Below are positions 40,301 to 52,300 of a stretch of DNA of 64,000 nt, in pieces. The number at the start of each line of letters is the position of its first letter. The stretch's first letter is position 1. The stretch comes from Dipteris shenzhenensis (lineage: Eukaryota; Polypodiophyta; Polypodiopsida; Gleicheniales). Position numbers and translations under genes: made by a program. A model generated the notes under the pieces. The model saw nothing but the letters and a program-made list of their open reading frames with translations, had not been told where the DNA came from and did no database searches. Location: the NCBI GenBank assembly GCA_047967505.1, contig CM106540.1. The stretch is one strand, 5' to 3'.

Positions 40301-43300
40301 TTCCCACCGGTCCTGCGTGGATGGTAGAGCATCTAATAGATGAGGACGGAGTAGGCGGCTGAGGTTCTGGCTATATACATCATCGAACTGGTGGTCGAAA
40401 TGAACCTCATAATAGGATTGGCGGTCGTGATGACGAGGGGGGGGTGGGTCATGGGAGACATGAGTCAAAGTAAAGTGGATGAGTGCATGGTCGGCAGAGG
40501 GCATGAAGGGGCTAACAGTAAGGCTATGGATGGAAGGGACTAGAGTCGGGGGACCTATGATGTAGTCGATCACGCTAGTGCCACGCCCAGAAGCAGAAGA
40601 GAATGTAGGCATGGAAGACTGTGGCCACCTGGACAAGCCGTTATAAATGACCATACTGTGCGAGGTGAGGAGCTCCAGTAACTACGTCCCTGATCTGTGG
40701 GCTGTACTGTGCAGTCTGATGAAGTCCGACAGAGGCTATCATTGTGAGATGCCGGAAGTATGACCGGATCCTCCATGAAGTCATAAGTGAGGGCCTGTCT
40801 GTTTGAGGTCCTCGCGTTGAAGTCTCCTAAGAGGATGACTTCTCCGCGATGTGAAAAATCTGCAATGTCCGCTGAGAGATCCTCAAATATGGACTGGCCT
40901 GGTCCAGTGGAAGAATAAAACGACTGCGCCGGGGGGAAGTAGCAAACTGCAATAAAGAGATCTCGCTGAGAGGCTCTGCGGTGGATGCGTACCCACAAGA
41001 ATCGGGCATGTGAATCCGCTCTCTCCACTGTGATGATCCGATCGAGATGCTCTCTGTACAAAATGGCCACTCCTCCAGATCCTCTCCCTCCAAATGTTCG
41101 AGTGTGCTGTCTGAAGGCAGATCTCCATGTATATCCTGTCACTCGTGGCAAAGGTCTCTCTGGACTCTCGTGTGTCTCTGTGAAAAAGATGATATCTCTC
41201 CCAAAGAAAGCCCCCCGTAGATTGCCTGGCTGTGCTGTAAAAGAACCATTGCAGTTCCATACAGCAATGCGTAGACTATCTGACAGGTGGTGTGTCCCAT
41301 GAGCCCTGTCCCGTCAGGCGGTCGGAGCAGGAGGTGGAGGTGGGGCCATATCTGCTGGTCTGTCATCCCTAGGCACTGTGGGAGCACGCCTCAAGGTGCC
41401 TGTGATGAGTCTGCCATCCCTGATCACTGCCCACTTGCCCTGAGCTCGGGCTGCGTCTCTCTGAGGCATGAGCGCCTTGCGCTCCTCAACCTGTATCTGA
41501 GTCAGATCCTCGTCCATGGAAATCTGTGGGTGGTCTCTGAGTGTCCCTCTCCTCCTGAGGGCAGCTAGACGTGCCTGGGCATCTCTGAATCTGATAATGA
41601 GGGGCTGCTCTCTAGTACGATCTCTCCTGACTCTATATGCTCCTACTATGCCATGATCCTGTACTCCCAATGTCTGAGAGACAAAGGTCACAGCCTGTGT
41701 CATCGTGGACTCTGTCTCCGAGGGCAAGATACCACGAATGCGAATGTTGAGGGCCTTTGTGGCCCTCTGCTGTGACTCGGCCAATGTAGCTGATACAGTC
41801 GATCTCTGAGGCTGTGATGGCTGACGGCGGACGACATCCACCCACTCTGTGGCTCTCTGGACCTCTGTCTGAAGGGAGGTCAAATGCTCCTCAACCGCTG
41901 CTACTGCTGTAGTGGGAGATGTGTCTATGTGCTGAACGCGAGTCTCGATCTGTTGCACTCGCTCTGTGTGTCCATGAATCTCTCCAGCAAGAGTCCTATG
42001 AGTCGCCTGTAAGACCTGAAGATCTGTTCTAACAGACAAGATCTCCCGGTCCTGCTGTGTCACTCGATCAGTAAGAGATGCAACCTGAGCTGTAAGTAGA
42101 GCAATGGTCTCGTCCTTCCTGTGAAGCATCTGAAGGGCATCTCGGAGGTGGGTCTGAAAGTGCTGAAGCTCTGGTAGGATGTGCTGGCAAGGACAAACAG
42201 TGCAAGGCATGGAAGGAGAGAGAGAGAGAGAAAGAAAGAAAGAAAGTTTATTAAAGTCTTCGGAAGACCGATGGGTCGACAGCTTCCCATGGCATTTGAC
42301 AGAGACAGATGTAGGAGCGATGCCTCGGCACCCAGTTTGGGAGATCATAGGGAGCATCACAGGCTGGCATATCTAGACTTCCAGATGCGCGCAGACTGTA
42401 GGAGCTCAGACTTCTTCTACCACCCAGACCCTCGCAGATATCTAGAGCACTGTGAAAATCCTTATTCCACGAGCTGTGGTAGTGGAGCTACTAAACAAGC
42501 GTCCATACCAATGCAAAATGCAAAAATGCAGAATGGTAGTACTAAGTCCTAAGTACAACATAGTCATGTCGATGGTCGACTATATATCAATCTTCATCAA
42601 TATCATCATCATCTCCAGCAACAGCAAGATATCAGGACAGATGAGGCAGTGGAGGCATGAAGTCGGCAATAGAGTGTTGTCCGCCACTCAGAGATGCGGT
42701 CCTGGCATGTCTCCTGGTCGTAGCTCTACGTCTAACCAGGGCTACTGTGACCCCCGTCGGTCGCCGACTCTAAACAAGGAGGGGATGTCTCCAAGTGTGA
42801 TTTGTGTATCGACCCTCTGTCTGAGCTGTCGGGTCACGGGCTCCGGGTCACGGTCATGTCGAGGCCTCGTCTCATTGGGGTCCATGTGATCTAGCTGAAA
42901 GAACTCCGTGATAGAGCTCTGAGAGGGATCAACCGAGGAAGAAGTCTGCTCCTGTCTCCATGCTCGGAGTATCCTCTCGCGGTGTCTAAGTGCCTCATGA
43001 ATGAAACCTGCCAAACACCGCTGGTCTGGGTAGGAGAGGAAATGGGCTAAAATCCCATAACTATCTCTGAAGAGGCAGTGGAAACGTCCTTGGATCTCAT
43101 AGTACACAGGACACCTGAAGATGAAATGCTCCTCTGTCTCAACCTCCTGTATGTCACATAGTGTGCATATGCGCCACTCCCTGGGTAGTCGCTCTGCTCT
43201 GCCACTCTCGATGCGAAGTCTGTGTGAAGAGACCCGGAACTGCCCAAGAGAGATCCTCATCGAATGGGGTAGGTGAATCTGTGTGTCTCCTGGTGGGTCA

Positions 43301-46300
43301 ATGAAACCCTCTGCTGTGATATGTAAGAAGTGATCTTTGTAGAAGCTAAGCTTCACTGGGAGTTCACTTGGTTCCAACTAGGTCTGAAAAGTGTGTAGCT
43401 GTAGTAGATCCTCATGGATAACCTCATTGACCTCGTGTGATAAGAGGGGAGAGAACGGAGCATCCATGTGGAGCCCCAGTCGCTCAAACCATCTCTCTCT
43501 ATGTGCATACTAGCACCTCTGATCTCCTCCTGCTACAAGTGCCATAAAAGAAAGAAAGAAAGAAAGTTTATTAAAGTCTTCGGGAGACCGTGAAGGTCTA
43601 TGAGACTAAAGATAACTGATACAATGAGCATAACGGTGGTGGTCTAAAAACGGGCCAACCAACTGTTTCTACAAAAAAAGGTTATGAAGGACTATGTGTC
43701 TAGTCTTGATACAAAAAATATGTGTCTACCTCCACATGATACAAAGAAGAAGAAGGGGGGGGCACAAAAAAAAAAGGGGCAGAGGGGGGAGATACAGTAT
43801 ACATGTGCAGGTGGTGATCGTCAGAGACCAATCATAGAGGGGCCGTCAAATGGGAAGTCGAAAAAAACCCTGCGATAGATGATTGGCCTCTGACGTCACG
43901 CGGCCTAGTCGAGCTCGGTCGTCGGGGGCGGCGGGTGGCCCTGTGGATGAGGGCAACGGTAACCCCAGAGGGGCGGGCCGAGAGAGAGACGAGATGTCAT
44001 GGACCTGGATGTGTGATTCTGTCCGCTGACGCAACTGTCGTGGCTCTGGCTCTTGCTCACGTCCGCGTCGTCGGCTAGACTGAGAAGAGGTATCCTGTGG
44101 CTGAAAGAAGTCAGTGATAGGCCGCTGGGTGTCCTCACGCTGTGTGTGCTGCTCGTGTCGCCGTGCTTGGAGAGAAGTATCTCGGTGGCGGGTCATCTCA
44201 CGTAAGAAAGCGGCAAGGCACCGCTGATCGGGGAATTGTAGCATGTGTGGGAGGGAGCCGAATCCGTTGCGGAAGAGTCAGTGGTATCGGCCTCGAATGG
44301 CATAGTAGATAGGACATCTGAAAGCAAAATGCTCCTCCGACTCGATCTCCTATAAGTCGCAAAGTGGGCAAAGGCGGTCCTCTCGAGGGATACCCTCTGC
44401 ACGTCCACTCTCGATCCGTAATCGGTGTGACGAGACCCTAAATTGACCGAGGGAGATCCGGAGCGCATGTGGTAGATGAAGTTGTGTGTAACCCGAAGGT
44501 GTGATGAAGCCCTCCTGTGAGATCTGGAGGCAGTGTCGGCGGTAGAAGTCGAGCTTCATAGGAAGCTTGGAGTGAAGAAACCATGTCCGCCAGGTGTGGA
44601 GCTGGAGCAGATCCGCCCGAATGAGCCGGTTGACCTCCTGGTCAGTGGGGGAGAGAGGAGATGGTGGAGCGTCGAGGCTGTACTGAAAAGGAGGCAACCG
44701 GTCTAAGTCGAGGCCCAGTCGGGTGAACCAACTGGAAAGACGACTATACCAGCATCGCTGGTCCCCATCAATGGATAAGGCCATAGAGGAGGATAGGGCT
44801 AACCAAGGTAGGCGGAGGCGACCATCAGCGGAGGAGCCAAAATCCCTGACTCTGTGGAGGTAGGTGATAGCCTGAAAAGCCGCATCAAGCTGTAGGGGTG
44901 AGGCGCCGAACTCTGCTAGAATGATCTGGTGTGGTACCGATGGTTTGCTACAGATCATCCGAGCAAACATCAGGATCTGCAGGCACTCAACTCGAGCCTA
45001 CTCTGTGTCTGAAAGGTCGACTCCCCACCAAGGGCTACCATACATGCCTGCTGGGCGGACCGAAGAATAAAAAAGGAGAGACTTGGTCCGCGGGTCCTGG
45101 AAGTGGGAGTGGTAGCACTGTCGCTCCAGCCTGGCAAGAGCGGCGTATCCCCGGCTGATCCTGGCCTGCATGGCCAGGCGCATCGTGAAGATCGGGCCTG
45201 AGAAGACAACACCTAAGTATGTGTAGGAGTCAACTATCTCAACAGGGTCGCCGGCGAAGAGGAACTGCTCTCGGTGCATAGCGGGTCTGGAAGTGTTGAA
45301 GATCATCACCTTGGTTTTCCCAAGGTTGACCTTCAAGTCATGTGTATCACAGAAGGCCTAAAGTCCATCCAAGTGTCGCTGAAGACCAGTAGCAGAAGAG
45401 GATAGTAGTACTACATCGTCTGCGTATAGGAGAATCTGGATGGCAGTCCCCGCAAGAGAGCAGCCTGCACCTCCGAGTGTCCTGATGGTGGTCTCGAGCT
45501 CGTCGATGTAGAGGCCAAATAGAGTTGGTGACAAGGGACATCCTTGTTTGACTCCGATAGTGCTCGTGATCTCTGGGGTCCAGCTGGTGCCAATCCTGAC
45601 CTGCCCCGTCACCCGCTCATAGAGAGCTACTACTGCCCAGATAATCGTCGAGCCGTAGCCTAACTCTTGCAGACGTCTGATGAGTCGAGCACGGGGAACG
45701 GTGTCGAATGCCTTGCGGAAATCCACAAAGCAACAATATACTCTCTGTCTCCTGTGTCTGGCCTCCTCAATGATCCCTCTAAGTGTAAAAATGTGATCGT
45801 AAGTCGAGTGATCCGTCCTGAAGCCGGCCTGTCCGGATGCCCTGAGCCCCTGTATCTCTGCGCGAGCACTGATCTCGCCATCTAACACTGATGCATAGAT
45901 CTTGGACATAACATGTCCAACCATGATGGTCCTGTAATTCCCTGGATCCATGGGATCTCCTGCTTTGTGGATGGGTGTGATAGTGTTCAGGGTCCAGGCT
46001 CTGGGGAACCCGTGACAGACAGCTTCATTGAACAGCGTTGCCAGGATGGGGGCTAGAGTTTTGATGCCATAGGCAACAAACTCTGTGCATAGGCCCTCAT
46101 GATCCTTAGCTCGACCGTTATGAAGCTTATGTGCTACGTGGGTGACTCCCTTGGTTGTGAAGAGGATACAAGAATTGGGGCGGGGGGTGGCTGAGAGGTC
46201 GGGAGGGGGCTGATCAGGGATATCATAGAGTGTGCGTGCGTAGGTGTGCCAGAGGGAAGTGTCCGTGAGGGGGGAGGGGGATCGGCGTTCTAGGAATTTC

Positions 46301-49300
46301 CTTCACAAATCCTTGGAGTTGCTACTAAACAGAATGTTCAGTAGCGTATCCTCATTCTGGCGCAGGAAGGCTAGCTTCTTGCGACGGACTAGTTGACGAT
46401 AATCCCTGGTGAGACGTGGGTTGGCCCTAGCGTTTCGCTGTGTTGTGAGTCGGAGTGTGCGGCGTAATGCTTTGCACTCGTCATCATACCATCTGTTGCA
46501 AGGGGTAGAGCCAGCGGGTGGAGGGCGGGTGGACCAGGCAGTGGAAGGAAAGATGTGGCGGGCTGCATTGTGAAGGGAGTGGGTGATAAGGGTGGCTCGG
46601 TGATCTAGAGAGGGTATGGTGCCTATGTGTCTGAGGAGGGAGGCTAGGTGGGCTGAGTAATCAGGTGAGAGGTTATGATCGGAGTGTATATCATGATAGG
46701 TAGTATAGTGCGGGGTGTGGCTGGGAGGGGCTTGGGACGCAAGTATATGAAAGAAAAGGTAAGTGTGATCGGCTCCTAGGGGTAAGGGTGCAGTGCGGAA
46801 GTCAGTGATCTGTGGGGCTAAAGCAGGAGATCCCAGAATATAGTCGACGACACTCGCTCCTCCGCCATGTGGGAAACATGTGAAACCAGAGGAGGCAGGC
46901 CACCGATCTAGTCCATTGTAGATGACCAGATCATGTATATGTCCAAGGTCCAAAAGAGCCTGCCCATACCCAGTAACGGGAGCGCGACTGTCAGCTGAGG
47001 AGCGAGGGAAGCCCGAGTCCTCTGTGTCCATCTCAGGTAATAGGACCGGATCTGAGTGGAAATCCAGGAGTGATGTCTGACGTGCACCTGTCCTTGCGTT
47101 GAAATCCCCAACTAGGAGGACCTCTCCGCGTCTGGAGAACTCCACAATGTCTGAGTAGAGATCTAGATAGGGGGATACCCCCGTATCCTCGCGAAGCATC
47201 CGTGCGAAATGTGACGTCTCAGGAGGAAAATAGCAGACTGCAATAAAGAGGTCGCGTGTGGAGGGGCGTCGGAATCGGAGCCATAGGTAACGGGCATGGG
47301 CATCCCGTCTAACCACGGATGTCAAGCTCGTGAGCGCTGAGCGAAGGAGTACTACAACTCCGCCTGACCCTCGGACCCCCCCAGTATATCTAGTCTCCTC
47401 ACAGAATACTGACTCCCAGGTATAGCCACTGACCAAGGGGAGAGGGCGCTCGGGGCTCTCATGTGTCTCTGTATAGAAAGCGATGTCGCGTCCAGTGTAT
47501 GACTCTGAGAAGGTCCCAGGGTCAGACCAGAGGGTACCATTACAGTTCCATACGGTGCATGCCAAGGGTACTGTGTGCTAAGTCTGAGTCTCATAGACCA
47601 TGTCTCCCTATTTGGGGAGGGAGTCTGCTACCATGTCTAGAGTACCTGGTGGGGCTCGGCGGCGGGGGCCAACTAACAGGCGGCCATCTCGGATGACAGC
47701 CCACTTCCCCTCCTGACGGGCTACATCTCGCTGCTGAAGCAGGGTGCGCCGCTCTTCCACCTGCATAGGTGTGAGATCCTCATCCATGAAGATAGTAGGG
47801 TGGTCTCGTAGTGTAGCACGCTGCCTGAGTCCTGAGTATCCCTGAATCGGATGATGAGTGGCTGTGGGCGCGTGGGATCCCATCCTGTGCACCATGCATG
47901 CTCAATCTCATGCTCGATGAGGCCGAGGGTAGAGGTCACAAAAGCAGTCGCGTCCGCTAAGGGGGTGAGTGAATCTGCGCGGGGGATACCTCGTACTCGG
48001 ATGTTGAGAGCCTTACTGGCCCTCTGTTCCTGCTCGGCGATGGTGGCTGAGACTGCTGCTTTGGGTGCCCGTCTCGCAACGTCCACCCATCTGATAGTCT
48101 CCGCAATAGCAGTCTGGATAGTAGCGATCCGCTCCTCTACCTCTGGTGTAGTGCGCGGGGCCGCTGTGACTATAGCAGTGAGAGAGACAACCTCCTGACG
48201 GAGGTGAGTGATCTCCTAGCGCATGCTCTGAATAAGCTGGTCTTGTGCTACGGTGTGATCCCTTAGTCGATGTAGCTCCGCAAAGATGTAATCTATCGTC
48301 TCAGGTGGGACCCGAGGGGGTGCGAACTGGGACATGGCGTATGGCTGTGGAGGTGTGGGCGATAGGCTAGCTGTATATGGCAGAGGAGTGGAGAAAGGCT
48401 GCTGGGTGAGGGGAAGGGGGGACATAAGAGTGATGGAGACAGAAGGAAGCTGTGTGGGGGGTGAGGGACTGTGACCCTCTCCTGTGGGGGGCAGGCTGAG
48501 TAGTACAGTGGTGGGGGGGGCAGTGATTGGAGTAGAGATGATGGCTACGGGAGAAAGAACTGCATTGGTGTCCATTGCACCCGATGTTTTCAGGGCTGGT
48601 TGGCTGTCAATTGCTAATCCACTCCTGGAGATGCGCTTTGTGATCTCTCCCACAATTGGCTTCGGAGACTGTTTGGGTTTGTGGGCCATTGTAGGACTTG
48701 TTCAAGTGCACGATTTCCAGGGGAGGCAGATCTTGTTCAGCATTGCTGTAGGGGTGCGCAGGCCTGCGCAAGGCCAGTGGCAAGCCAAGGCTTGCAGCAG
48801 ACAAGGACCCTCAGACCACGGGAAGGCTGCGGGAGGGTGTGGGGCAGAGGCTACGAGAGGGGGGGGTGGTGCAGAGGCTGCGGGAGGGGGGGGAGTAGAG
48901 TAGAGCTACGGGAGGGGGGCAGAGTAGAGCTACAGGAAAGGGGGGGGGGCTGAGCGACGAGGGAGGGGGCGAGCGACGAGGGAGGGGGGAGGCAGAGCGA
49001 CGAGGGGGGGGGGGCTGAGCGACGAGGGGGGGGGGGCTGAGCGACGAGGGGAGAGGATAGAGCTATCCATGGTAGCCTGCTACGCCCCGAGGTATAATCC
49101 CCATATTCCCTAACTCGGTACAGATATGTGATGACCTGAAATGCAGCATCTAGCTGTAAAGGGGGTGACCCAAACTCAGCCTGAATGATCTGGTGAGGAA
49201 CGGATGACTTACCACGAATCATCCGTGATAGCATGAGAACCTGTAGCTGCTCCACACGGGCCCACTTTGTATCCGACAAGTCTAGCCCCCAACAAGGGCT

Positions 49301-52300
49301 ACCGTACATCCCCGCTGGGCGAGCCAAGGAGTCAAAAAGCAACCCCTTGGTGCGTGGATCCTGAAAGTGTGAGCGGAAGCACTGCCTCTCTAGCCTGGCC
49401 AATGAGGCATACCCTCTACTCAAGCGTGCCTGCATCGTGGGTCTCATAGTGAAGCTCGGTCTAGAGAAGATAACCCCAAGATAAGTGTATGATGAAACTA
49501 TCTCAATAGATGACCCCGCAAATGTGAACTGCTCCTGACGCATGATGGCTCGAGATGTATTGAAGATCATGACCTTGGTTTTACCCAGGTTGACCTTCAA
49601 ATCATGAGACTCACAAAAGGACTGTAGTGCGTCTAGGTGTCTCTGAAGCCCCTCTGCTGAGGAAGACAAGAGAGCCACGTCATCTGCATAGAGCAAAATT
49701 TGGATCAACGTGCCCGCAAGAGAGCAACCTACACCCGCCTGTGTCTGCATCATTGTCTCAAGCTCGTCAATGTAGAGGCCAAACAAGGTAGGCGACAAAG
49801 GGCACCCTTGTTTGACCCCGATGGTACTCATGATCTCGTCTGTCCACCCGGATCCTATCCGAACTCTGCCAGAAACTCTCTTGTAAAGTGCCATGGCAGC
49901 CCAAATGATCTCCTGGTCATAACCCAAGTCCTGTAGGCGCCGTATGAGGCAGGCTCTCGGGACCGTGTCAAATGCCTTGCGAAAATCCACAAAGCAACAA
50001 TAAACCCTCTGCTTTCGTGACCTCGCCTCCTCGATGATACATTTGAGCGTCAGAATGTGGTCCATGGTTCCATGATCACATCAGAATCCAGCCTGTCCTG
50101 CTACTCTGAGTCCTCGACACTCTGCAAGTCTGCTAACCTCGGAGTCAAGTACTAATGCATAAATCTTGGACATGACATGTCCAATCATAATGGTCCTGTA
50201 GTTCTCCGGGCTCATGGGATCCCCTACCTTGTGGATGGGTGAGATAGTGTTAATGGTCCAAGTGTGTGGAAATCCCAAACAAACCGCTTCATTAAAAAGC
50301 TTTGCTAAGATCGGGACTAGGAGGTTAATCCCATATGCAATGAACTCAGTGCATAGTACCTCATGATCCTTCGCTCTGTGAGAGATTGCGCAGAGAGAGA
50401 GAGCAAGAGAGTGAGAGCTTGAGAGCTGAAAGCTTGAGAGCTGAGTTGCAATAGAAGAGTGTAAAAGAGTACAACTCAAGGAGTGAGAGATAAGGTTTTG
50501 TCCTAGTGACAAAACCTTAGTAGTCACTAACCATAGTTAGTGAACTAACTGCGGTTAGGGGAAAAAACCTCTTAAAGAGGGAAAAGTGCCCCTAACTAGC
50601 TTATTAAATTACATTGGTCACTGCTGAATTATATCTATAATTCTAACACCCCCCTGCAGTGCCAATGTCATGTACAAGGCTGATCAATCACCAAACGGAT
50701 ATAAGTTCAGGGCAGTGCGAAATGCCTCAAACTTTTCACGTGGTAGTGCTTTGGTGAAAATATCTGCAACGTTGTCATGTGTGGACACAAAAATCATACT
50801 GATCTCTCTTGCATGCAACTTCTCTCTGACGTAGTGATAGTGAACCTCAATGTGTTTCGTGCGAGCATGAAACACTGGATTCTTTGCCACTGCAATGGCA
50901 CTCTGACTATCAGTGAGAATTGGAGAAGGACCCTCCAAAGACAGATGAAGATCAGCAAATAGACGTCGCAGCCAGACACATTCAACTGTTGCTGTGAAAG
51001 CTCCCCTGTACTCAGCTTCACATGATGAGGTAGCCACTGTAGATTGTTTCTTGCTCAGCCAGGAAATGCAAGATTTACCCAAAAAGAAACAATTGCCACT
51101 AGTGGACTGCCTAGTGTCATAATCACCAGCCCAATCTGAATCACTGTAGGCATGCATCTGCAAGTCACCCCCCTGGGAAATCTGAGGCTCAGGTGGAACC
51201 AACCAATCAGCTAGGATCGCGCCGTCGATCTCCGTGCGTCTCGCCTAGGCTCCACGTGCACCTCCAGCTGCGTCTGCGAGATCAGCCGTCTCCAAATGTC
51301 TGTACGTGTCCCTCCAAACTCGAAGGGACCGGGCTGGCCCCCTCATCCAACCATCCCACCTGATATGTGATCTCTCCCCCAACTGAAGGCCCTCGGCATC
51401 TCTGACCTGATCATTCCAGATAAGCGGCTGGCGATCGACCTCCTCCTGACAGCGGGGAGGGGACTGAATGAGACTGAGGCGGAGCCGCCTCCAAACCATG
51501 AGGAGGCTACGAACGAGTGGGGAACGGGACTGAGTAAGCGGGGCGGAAGTGAAGATCCACCTGAGGGACGGGAGCCACTCTCCACCTCGGCGCGGGACAC
51601 AAGAACCGACCCCCTGCTAAAGTAGCATCTTCCACGTCTGCCCCCCCGGGGTCAAACTGCGGATGACTAACTTGCCTAACAGGGCCTGACTCTGCAGCTC
51701 TGGATCGATGACTCCCAGGCCTCCCTCAGCCTGTGGAAGAATAACTGTCTACCAAGCAACCTTGGCTCTGGTATCTCTGAGGCCATCCTTCCCGGACCAA
51801 AGGAAGTTCCGAACCAGCCTCCTAAGCTGTGCCACACTCGATCTCGAGAAACACCAACAGGAAGCCACATACCAAGCCGTGGCAAGGAGGACTTGGTTGA
51901 CTACCAAGGCACGACCTGCAAGGGAAAGCTTAGCAGTGCTCCAGAAAGCCAGCTTCCGTCGGATGGAATCTAGCACCATGAGAAACTGCTGAGTTGGCGT
52001 GATGTCCAGGCCGACCTGAAAACCCAGATATCTAGCTGTCTGTCCCCGCGGGATCCACCTGAAACCCAAAAACCTCCCCCACTGAGAACGCGCCCCGGGG
52101 TATGTGAGAAAACCAACTGATTTGTTCCAGTTGATTTTCGCACCAGCAGCCGAGCAGAAGACCTCCAGGGCCATCCTCACCCTCTCCAGCATCAACTCAT
52201 CGTCCTGGACATACAGGGCTGTGTCATCCGCGTACTCCGAGTCCAAGAGCTCCGTGTCCTCCCGGAGGGGAAGGCGAACACCCCTGATCCCTGTAGACCT

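Larger units (their letters stand above)
37272..42216 (-). mobile_element. (TTTC)n LINE, nearly intact copy
   Basis: About 4.9 kb on the minus strand: ORF1 (42210-41314), stop, ORF2 (41313-37583, one frameshift), and a short 3' end (37370-37320) with the hairpin GGGCC-CAUUUU-GGCCU and ACAATAATACAC. A (TTTC)5(TC)n tail closes it at 37320-37275. The 5' end abuts the (TTTC)4(TC)7 tail of the LINE copy at 42217. ORF1 lacks the N-terminal section seen in the copy at 48689, so the 5' end may be truncated. Confidence 0.85.
43545..49057 (-). mobile_element. (TTTC)n LINE, full-length copy with stops
   Basis: Minus strand: a C-rich minisatellite (49057-48840), a leader, ORF1 (48689-47608), an in-frame stop, ORF2 (47607-43846) and a 3' end with AGACC-TTCAC-GGTCT and GACTTTAATAAAC. 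The tail (TTTC)4 is at 43570-43548. It interrupts another copy of the same family at a TCCTCT sequence. ORF2 has no frameshift, only single-base stops. Confidence 0.8.

Noticed and set aside
41139-41151. Separate start for ORF2 at 41151
   Set aside because: That codon is TTG and the frame is open upstream to the ORF1 stop at 41314, covering the essential WNCNG and ETHES motifs.
42217-43544. Independent 5'-truncated LINE
   Set aside because: Its first codons continue exactly where the piece at 49058 stops, so it is better read as the 3' part of one split element.
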